A stretch of DNA of 64,000 nucleotides, taken from Ahaetulla prasina (taxonomy: Eukaryota; Chordata; Lepidosauria; Squamata; Colubridae). Below, piece after piece: positions 55,947 through 64,000 of this stretch. The stretch is taken from positions 156,434,502 through 156,498,501 of the forward strand of contig NC_080541.1 of NCBI RefSeq assembly GCF_028640845.1, given 5' to 3'. The translations under genes and the position numbers were made by a program. Under the pieces are notes generated by a model. That model saw only the letters and a program-made list of their open reading frames with translations. It ran no database searches and had not been told where the DNA came from. Within the stretch, counting starts at the first letter, position 1; every line of letters begins with the position of its first letter.

Positions 55947-57357
55947 CCTGGGTGTCTGCAACCTGTGGCTCCGGAGCCGCATGCAGCTCTTCCGTCCCCT
56001 TGCTGTGGCTCCCTGTTGGCTGAACCCACCACTGGTTGGCCCCTCCCCTCCCAGTCACTCCTCACCTGGCCTGAGAAGGACGACAGAGTGGGAGCAAAGC
56101 ACCCCTGTACTTGCCATATCTCGCGGGAGCTTCTTCCAACCCTTGTTGGTGCTGCACACACCTTGGTCACTTGGGGAGACGCTTGACTTGCACTCCGCTC
56201 TGAGACACTGGCCCGGCCCAGCCCAGCTGCAGCCAATGTTCTGCATTGTAATGCGCTCAAGGAGGAGGAGGGGATGCCATCTCCTCCATTGTGACGCACG
56301 CTAAATTTAACTGTGCTGCACAAGTTGCTGCGAGAGCAGTGGGCTGGCTATGGAGGTAGCAATGGCAGAGGCATCAGCCACAGCCAGGCCAGGCCAGGCC
56401 AGGCCAGTGTCTTGGGGCAGAAAGCAAGTCATGCGTCTCCCCAAGCGACCGAGGTGCGTGCAGCACCAACAAGGGCCAGAAGAAGCACCTGTGAGTACAG
56501 AGGCGCTTTGTACCCGCCTTTAGAATATGGAGCGAATCTCCATCCCCCCACCATCACTCTTAACTTCTCAGGCCAGGCAAGGAGTGACTGGGAGGAGATG
56601 GTGAGGGGTGGGGCCAGCCAGTTCAGCCTACAGGGAACCACAGCAGGGACAAAAGAGCTTCATTTATCTGGGAACCTGAAATTTAAATCAGATGGTTAAA
56701 AAGCACCCAAAGAAGAAAGAAGGACATCAGCAACAAACCCCACAATCCCACCTGTTTTTGGAAATGGTTCAAGAGGGAACTCATACACACACACACACAC
56801 ACACACACATGAGTGAGAGAGAGAGAAAGAGACAGAGATGAGAGAGGGAGAGACAGAAAGGAACAGAGAGGGAGAGAGAGAGAGAGTGACAGAGAGAGAG
56901 TGTTCTGTCCCCCTCCCCACTTCACAGAGAAAACACAGAAACGTGTTTCCAACAGTCGTTTATATTTGCAACAGACCTGATTTTCGGTAGTGAATGAAAG
57001 CCTTGGCAGCTCCATCTCCTGGCCTGCAGCTGGAACCTGGGATGGTGTCAGAGAGGGGGGTCCTGGAGAGGGAGGCCTTGTTGGCTCCTCCCCATCACTC
57101 TCAGAGTCATCCTCCTCCATGAGGACAAGCTCGGGGGCCGGAGTCACAACAGAGAGCGATACCTGTTTCCCACAGAAAAGAAAATACCGGGAGCCACAAA
57201 ACCTGGGTAGACATGACTGTGGGGGTCATGTGACTGGGTGGGAGTGAGTGACATTGAGTTGGCCACGCCCACCCAGGTTTTGTGGCTTCTGGTATTTTCT
57301 TTTCTGTGGGAAACGGGTCCAAATGGCTCTTTGAGTGTTTAAGGTTGCAGACCCCTG
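55947..57357. mobile_element. 1.4-kb hAT-like non-autonomous element
   Basis: The left end CTGGGTGTCTGCAACCTGTG and right end GGTTGCAGACCCCTG are inverted repeats. The outer flanks CTTCAGCC-like and CTTTAGCC suggest a target duplication. The interior is GC-rich with GGCCAGGCCAGGCC repeats (56386-56406), a CA/GA microsatellite, and an inverted pair at about 57160-57210 and 57268-57318 (TTTCCCACAGAAAAGAAAAT and its complement). No transposase frame is recognisable, and the several open frames here are not genes. Confidence 0.65.
56785..56905. repeat. (AC)n and GA-rich microsatellite
   Basis: About 12 AC units, then about 95 bp of GAGA, GACAGAGA and GGGAGA repeats inside the hAT-like element. 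Confidence 0.95.
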
Positions 57358-58168
57358 CTTTAGCCACTACTCCAAACTGGTGCTGACAGATGACACTACA
57401 TGTAAAATGTAGTTATATTCTGATGTTGAGAAAGTGCATTTACTTTTCTTACAAAAAGTGCTCTTTTTGATGCAAATATAGAAATACTTCTGTTCACAGC
57501 ACTCAAACAATCATCACTCGCTACTTACCTACTCACCATAATGATCACATATTCTCCTGCGTATATAATCTAGCCAAATAAAAGGTACTAGAAAAATAAT
57601 TGTCTACCAACTAGAAAGGTAAAATTTGACGCTAGCATGCTCAGCAAGATGTGATCCTTATATTTGAAAACATAAAAGAGACACAGGGAAACACATATCA
57701 GTTGCTAAAATGAACATCTCAGTTTACTGAAAAATATTCCTTTAATATCAATAAATGTAAAGCCAAGGACTTATATTTACCCAATTGTGAATAAATAGAT
57801 ATATTATAAAAAGATGGATATTAAATGTCTTGAGGAAATGTTGAAAGGGAATGTAAAACACCTTCTATTTTTACACATTTCACATTTACATTTTAATGTG
57901 AATCTATTTTACTATCTATTTAGTAACAGACTGAGTCTATTTTACTATCAAGCAAGTGAGAGTTAGGAACACTGCAGTGAATAAACTTCAGGATAGATTA
58001 ATTCAATCTTTTCACCACTAATATCATCCTATCCAATGTTTTCTATTTCAAAGATAATTAGAGTAAGAAATATCTGATTATATATGCTGACAGGATACAT
58101 CTGGAGACAAATACAACAAGAACTGCTTAATAAAGAAATAAATCCACCATGGTTAATGTTTTGCAAAA
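57358..58168. other. No feature recognised
   Basis: AT-rich intron. Confidence 0.4.
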
Positions 58169-58272
58169 TAACAGAATTTTTTTTTTAAAAAAATATAACT
58201 ATGATTAAGATAAGATAAGATAACTGGATTTTTTTAAAAAAAATATAACTATGCTTAAGATAAGATAAGATA
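58169..58272 (+). repeat. 54-bp tandem duplication
   Basis: T-run, A-run, ATATAACTATG-TTAAGATA and AGATAAGATA occur twice in direct succession, with one clear difference (GATTAAG against GCTTAAG). Confidence 0.9.
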
Positions 58273-58880
58273 GCATTAATATATAAAGATTTAGAATTAA
58301 GTTGTACTGAATATGGGATTTTGGTTTTAGGGAAGTATAAGTCAGCAGAATAGGAAGTCAGGCACGGAACTTGACAATGCTGCTTCAGCTGATTATACCT
58401 ATTAATATTCATTAAAACAATGAAAATGCAATTGCTCGTTTTCAAACTAGCCGCTTAATGAAGCCTATTTATACATACTTTTTTTTTAAAAGAAAAAATC
58501 CTTTCTGAGGAAAAATTGCTGCGTTTAATTGGAAGTTTATTCACTGCGAGGTTAAAATATGACTAATGAGAAGGTATGCATTGTGATGACTAATTAGTAG
58601 GATATACATTCTGAGGAAGAAGCAGTTTAGGATTGCATTTTAATTGCTTTTTAATGTAATTTCAGATCCGCTGAATTCTTCTAAATTATTCTGTGCACAC
58701 GAGTGCATACACACACATGCACACACACACTTTTCACATCTAACAATTCTCAACTTGTAAAAAAAAAATGCCTGGCGTACATCCTGCTTCCATTTAATAC
58801 AGATACTGCTCGCTCTATTTCTTAACCAGGAACCATAGTATAATTAATGGGCACATGACAGAGATTTGGGACAGGAATAT

Positions 58881-59252
58881 CTACAGTTGGTCCTCGATTT
58901 ACAGCCACAATTGAGCCCAAATTTATGTTGCTAAGAGAAACTTTTTTTGAGTGAGTTTTTGCCTCATTTTACAACCTTTCTTGCCACATTTGTTAAGTGA
59001 ATCACTACAGCTGTTAAGTTACTAACACGATTGTTAAGTGAATGAGGCTTCCCTACTGTGACTTCCTTGTAAGAAAGTCACAAAAGGCGTTCAGATGATC
59101 CTGGGACACTGCCAAGCGTCTGAATTTTGATCATGTGTCCATGGGGATGCTGCAACGGTCGTAAGTGTGAAAAATGGTCGTAAGTCTCTTTTTTCAGTGC
59201 CGTTGTAACTTTGATCACTAAATGAACTGCTGTAAGTCGAGAACTCTCTCTA
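58881..59252 (+). mobile_element. AGGTAGTCC-family inverted-repeat element
   Basis: Starts CAGTTGGTCCTCGATTTACA and ends GAACTGCTGTAAGTCGAG. Interior TTGAGCCCAAATTTATGTTG, TTGTTAAGTGAATCACTACA, GATCATGTGTCCATGGGGAT. Confidence 0.82.
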
Positions 59253-61628
59253 TACTGTTAAGATTAGCCTACCCAATATGTGACAATATCACTAATTACC
59301 TTGTACCATTATCTCCATTTTGTTGCAGCAGTAGTAGCCACAGGCAGTTCCTCCCCACGCATTGCTGTCATTCAATGTTGTGTCTGCTCCGTTCCAATTT
59401 TTTATTCTGCTCCTACAAGGGTAGCTTTGGGTTTTTTCCCCCAGCCAACAAACTTCTCTTCCTTTTACTCCTCTTTCTTTCCTTTACCTTAAACTCCATA
59501 AATCCTAACTCATCTGCTTAAATTCATTCACGTTTTTCATTGCACTAGTGATGCTCTTATCCAGGTTACTATAATGGAATGTGGGGGGGGGGGAGAGAAA
59601 TGGAGCTCAAGCTGATGGATAACGGAACTAGGAAAAGCTCCTTTAAGCTCTATTTAGAAATGTGCCAACTAGTTTGGTTCTGTCTATAATTTATACTGCC
59701 GTTATTTATTTTTATATGTTATTATTTTAACCTAATTTTACTTTTTACTCTGCATGAGGTAATTTCTTCCATTTTAAAATCCAACTGCTAATTTCCCTGA
59801 GTAATTAGAATTTGATATTCCCTCACATCACAAATAATTTCAACCCCTTTGTGCTTTATGTTAATTATATCAATGAAACTTTTATTTTTAAGATAATTCC
59901 TGGATAAGTCAACAACTTGTTAATGTTTAAATATGCCTTAATGTATATGCCTCAGGAGGTCATTTTGAATTCAAGTCATATTCCTCAGGAATTTTTTTTA
60001 ATAAATATTGCCTCAAGGCAGTCTATCTCCATGCAAAAATATTCCTCTGCCAGCAGAATTTGTTCATTTAAGCATGTTAATGCAATCTTCTGATATAAAC
60101 GTACTTGTGGAAAATGTGCATATGTTGAATTACGATACCAAAATCTAACTTTCAATTAAAGTTATTTTAGCTAAGTTACTAAAAGTTACTACAATATTTA
60201 AAAGTCAAACGATGCTATAATACATTTTAAAATCTTGCAGGTTAATTGATGTCAGAACTAAATAACCATTATTCTTTGTTCACTTTCATATCCTGAAACA
60301 TATCAGATGTAATTTATTTACTTCATTTTATGTTTCCTAGATAATATACTTGATTTAAACTGTTTTTCCACACTGCCTTTTTGCCTTGGAAATAAAATTA
60401 AATTAATGGGCATTTTAAAAGTTAATGGAGTCTGAAAATTGCATTAGAAGTTAACTTGCTTTTGCATTTAGCCAGCTTATTTCTTTTTTCTTTAATGCAG
60501 ACAGTTGAGCCTCAAGGGACCTTATCTTCTCTAAGACTGCGCTATGTGATTGGCTTTGCTTCTATTCTCTGTTTTGAAAGAAAAGGGTTTTGATGGATTC
60601 ACTCCAAGCAAAATGTTCAAATATCTGAACGTCCAATTCTCAAAAGGCCTAAAGCTGTGCAAGTGCCCACAATTGGCTTCAACATAATACAACCCATTTC
60701 TAAAAAGGGCTTCTGCCGGTTTTCTCCTGAGATTCCCAGTACCCCACTTGTTCTAAATTCCAAAGTTTCTAAGGATGACTATTTATTTTCTTAGATAAAA
60801 ACTACACCTGGGCAGGTAGTTATGCTGACAAAGCTTTACTCCAAGCACTTTGTTACAACCCGAACCTTCAAGGTAACAAACAAAAGGGAGGTTTATTTAA
60901 TCCTGATGATCCTTGCTATTTTCACTTACAAAAGTCCCTTAGCCACAACTCACAACTCTACTGCTTTCAAAACCTGTTGGGAGGATACACAAAGGAAAAA
61001 CAGAGGAAAATCGACAGAGCCTTGCTTTCTAATGCAGTTCCTTCCAGAGTTTAAGCTACAAAGCAAAATCGTACATTCAGAATTCTTGAATTCCTAATCC
61101 AAATAAACAATATATTTCATTCTTAGCTACCTAGTTCATGGAGAATCATTGTTCCTTTTTACACAATATATAACAAATGATATTTGCCAAATGAATGTAA
61201 GGCACTAAAAAAGCCAAAGGTATGCACACTGAATTCCCACCAATTTGAATACATTCAGAATATGTTTTTATTACAATCTTTGCTTAACTTGTCTGAGACA
61301 TTCCTGATGCTTTTTCTCATCAATTTCAGTTATTTATTTCATTCCTAGCAGCTCAATGAAATTATCTTGTAAGTATAGAAATTAAAAAATAAGATACAAC
61401 TTAGGTAAATAATACTCCTTTAATGCTACTTTGATTAAATAAATTTATATACAATTGAATTAATTAAATCAGCCAGAAAATAAAGTACATAGCAAGAATA
61501 AAATATTGAGAAAGTCCAAAGTAACCTGGTGCCAAAAATAACTCAGGGTTAATGTTGAGAAAGTAATACAGAAAAGGGTCTATGTTTTGAGGCACTCTCC
61601 TTTCTCATTTAAAGGATCCCCAAAATTA
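59253..61628. other. No feature recognised
   Basis: AT-rich sequence with a G run at 59583-59592. A 99-codon open frame (59222-59521) and a 91-codon one (60822-61097) have no recognisable domain. Confidence 0.4.
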
Positions 61629-61842
61629 TAGGTAATCCTTATTAAGCCACTACCTCATTTAATGACTGTTTGCAACGACAATGGTGGTGAAACAGTGATT
61701 TTAAGACCAATCCGTGCATTTATGACCTTCACAGGCCTGTAAAGCAAAGGGAAGCTGAATAAAATCATAAGCACAGATATGGTTTTACTTAACAACTGCT
61801 TCACTTAACAACCAAATCGTCAAATAAGGACTACCTATAATA
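61629..61842. mobile_element. Variant AGGTAGTCC-family element
   Basis: Starts ATAGGTAATCCTTATTAAGC and ends AATAAGGACTACCTATA, an inverted pair. About 210 bp; interior like 52259-52459. Confidence 0.7.
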
Positions 61843-61934
61843 TGATAAGAATGGGTAATTTTGGAAGGATATATTTGTTCAGATAACATACAGTATACCT
61901 AAATCAATATGGCTTGGAAAATTGAAACTAGCAC

Positions 61935-62005
61935 TGTAAAGCCTCCCAGAGTCGCTTAGTAGAGATATGGGCAGCATATAAATTTAAGAAATAAATAAAT
62001 CATAA
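61935..62005 (+). mobile_element. L2-like LINE 3' end
   Basis: GTAAAGCCTCCCAGAGTCGC, GATATGGGCAGCATATAAAT and an AAATAAATAAATC tail. Confidence 0.6.
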
Positions 62006-64000
62006 ATTGAGTCATAAAATGGATCAACAGTCAGTCAGCACTTTGGGGTAGGCCAGACTAGGATACCAAAGTTTCAAATGCTAATACTACTTTTATTATA
62101 AAATTAGCCTCACAAAACTTTGCATGTGTGAATGTGCCTCCCTCTCCCACCCTTTACCTTCAAGAGAACTAGGGAAGGTCATCCCTGGACACTTTCCAAA
62201 TTACATCTCTGCTTCAGATTCCTTTTTTTTCCTTTTTTTTTTTTTTTGCCTGACTGTTGTCTTGGTTGCAGCTCTTCCTGCTGTTCCTCAAGATTACTCT
62301 TATTGCTCATCACACAGCCAGTGCAGATGGAAAAATGCTAGCATACTGTGAGCATATCAACCAGTCCCCATTAATAATCTAACATTCTACTTTGATCTAA
62401 TTGAAGTTCCTGGAATTTTACACACAACATGTTGCAATTATTTAAGTGGGAGATTATCAGAAAATGAACACCTGTTACAGAAGTACCTCAGAGTTAGCAC
62501 CATAATTGGTTACATCAAATTAAGCAGATAAAAGATTTGTTGGCTATCCGGGGAGCATCTATTGTATTTTTAATGACCATAAGGTACCCTCAGTATAGCC
62601 ATCCTTTAGTGGAAACATATCCTTATGCAAAATACAATAAATGCCACTCAGTCAGAATCATCTGCAAACAGTGTCTCCTATTTTCACTGAGTCTCAGTTA
62701 TTTGGGCTGGTATCCATTTCCTTGTCTAACTCTGCTTCAGAATGTCCTATCAATCCTTCAAGGCAGGTCAGGCCAGAAAACCCAAATTATGAAAACTAAT
62801 ACTAATTTAATTGTAAGGTAACAGTAAGAAAATCTTGTACGTTTGAAAGTGCTTCCACTTTCCTTGCCTTTACCCTGCCAGAAAATTTAGGAAGGGTAAA
62901 ATTGTAAAATGCTTTCTCAAATTACATTTGGTGTTTGGACTCAGATTTTATCAGACCGACATCTAGGCTTGGTTCTTCCTCCTGTCTCAAAAGATTATTC
63001 ATTCCTAACAACTCATTCCAGTATCAAATATATTAGATGAAAAGTAGACCGCATATTAATCTTGGACTAAAGTGTTAATGGACATAATCTAGTAGCTCCT
63101 ACCCATCCCTACTGAGGAATGTGCTGATAAAATTTTTTACTCTAGAAATCATTAGAATATTACCTGCCACTCCATAAATGTATGGAATTAGCCACTAAAT
63201 GTCCCTGCTGCTCAATTCAGAAACCTTATTCCGAAGGACCCCATTATCAATGATATCAACAGTTGCTGCAAGGTCCAAACAATCCGATAATTTATCCCAT
63301 AAATTTCAAAGCCATGTATAAATAGAAGTTGACCAAAAATTCCCTGGTGTTGGTCAGTGAAGACACACAAATAATGTTAAATCATAACATGGCCTGGGGT
63401 AACCTTAAATAAATTGTGAAAATAAAATTTGTAAATTTTAAACCTTGGTTTATGGTATAGTGCAATGTGTGAACCCAGCCAACTCTGGTTTATTCAATGA
63501 ATCAGTTACACGAGCCCTAATTTACTATAATATCTAATCCCAACCAGTTTATCAACCAGTTTTTCAGTGCAAATCTTAATGTCACACCGCACACTGGTTG
63601 TCCATAAGCATTCTTTCTCATTCTCACCTATAATCTCTCCTTACTATTCCTCCCTTCGTTCTACTTCTAGCCCTCTTTCAAGGCTGTGTTTAAGTAATAG
63701 AGATTCACTGACTGACTAAGCATTAATTACACTCTTGAATCCCTGGCCCAAGAGCTAATCTTTAAATGATCTCCTTGGTCCACAGTCATTTTCTTCAGAC
63801 ATGATGCAAACAAGAATAGCTTCTTTAAAAGAAAGCAGTATCATTTCCTTTATTAAAGAAAAATCTCATGAGCGGGGAAAAAATGGTGTGGGAAGGCTGC
63901 CGAGCTCTATGTACGTAGCTGTTAAGTATCAAAGGCAGGAGCAGTGTAATTGGATTAAGTCACTACATTCTTAGAATTGTTTTGTGGAGGTGGAAAGCTG
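62006..64000. other. No clear feature
   Basis: Mostly unrecognised. At 63230-63300, ACCCCATTATCAATGATATC and GCTGCAAGGTCCAAACAATC resemble a conserved part of vertebrate LINEs in reverse, but the match is too weak to name. A T run lies at 62235-62248. Confidence 0.35.

Noticed and set aside
55943..57147. Overlapping open frames of 100-154 codons on both strands
   Set aside because: Arise from GC-rich and CA/GA repeat content of the hAT-like element; no domain recognised.
63160..63300. Minus-strand segment ending in a GT donor (GAGTGGCAG-GTAATATTC), considered as an upstream AK exon
   Set aside because: Encoded peptide does not resemble kinase domain 1, and the sequence looks like an old LINE.
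1..64000. CRISPR arrays, operons, tRNA or rRNA genes, endogenous retroviruses
   Set aside because: No spaced direct-repeat array, no free tRNA outside SINE heads, no rRNA, and no retroviral gag, pol or env motif seen.

Overview
This is a vertebrate nuclear window, almost entirely intronic and repeat-rich. The repeat set (CR1 and L2 LINE 3' ends, a Sauria-type tRNA SINE with an AGGTAA-repeat end, Penelope-like elements with GIY-YIG remnants, hAT-type MITEs, and a long GATA array of the Bkm type) points to a squamate reptile, most likely a snake. No bacterial, plasmid or phage features are present.

Only one host gene can be supported. Four short exons on the minus strand encode parts of a protein resembling adenylate kinase 5 (AK5). 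In transcript order they are 52585-52495 (end of kinase domain 1), 41897-41821 (inter-domain linker), 7088-6931 (P-loop of domain 2) and 5916-5800 (the DGYP region of domain 2). All four have AG/GT splice borders, and the phases fit except for one gap. The linker exon ends in phase 0 and the P-loop exon needs phase 1, so an exon of length 3n+1 should lie between 7089 and 41820; I could not find it. Earlier and later exons should lie outside the window. The second kinase domain has lost the usual AMP-binding Thr and Arg of the LSTG-LLR motif and the Arg of DGYPR, although its reading frame is open.

Layout. 1-5.8 kb: a complex inverted repeat, a hAT MITE, and a CR1 with a nested L2. 5.8-7.1 kb: the two domain-2 exons. 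7.1-41.8 kb: a giant intron with MITEs, Penelope remnants, SINEs, the GATA array and a very young tandem duplication (23.4-28.5 kb, two 2,069-bp blocks with about 8 differences seen). 41.8-52.6 kb: the linker exon, a perfect 27-bp hairpin, more MITEs, an R4/Rex-like LINE fragment and the domain-1-end exon. 52.6-64 kb: mostly unrecognised AT-rich sequence with a 1.4-kb hAT-like element.

I saw no previously undescribed multi-gene system. The most interesting points are the AK5-like domain with degenerate substrate-binding residues, the young tandem duplication with a rearranged L2 at its edge, and several unusual inverted repeats. All repeat boundaries, family names and identity figures come from reading by eye, not from a database search.
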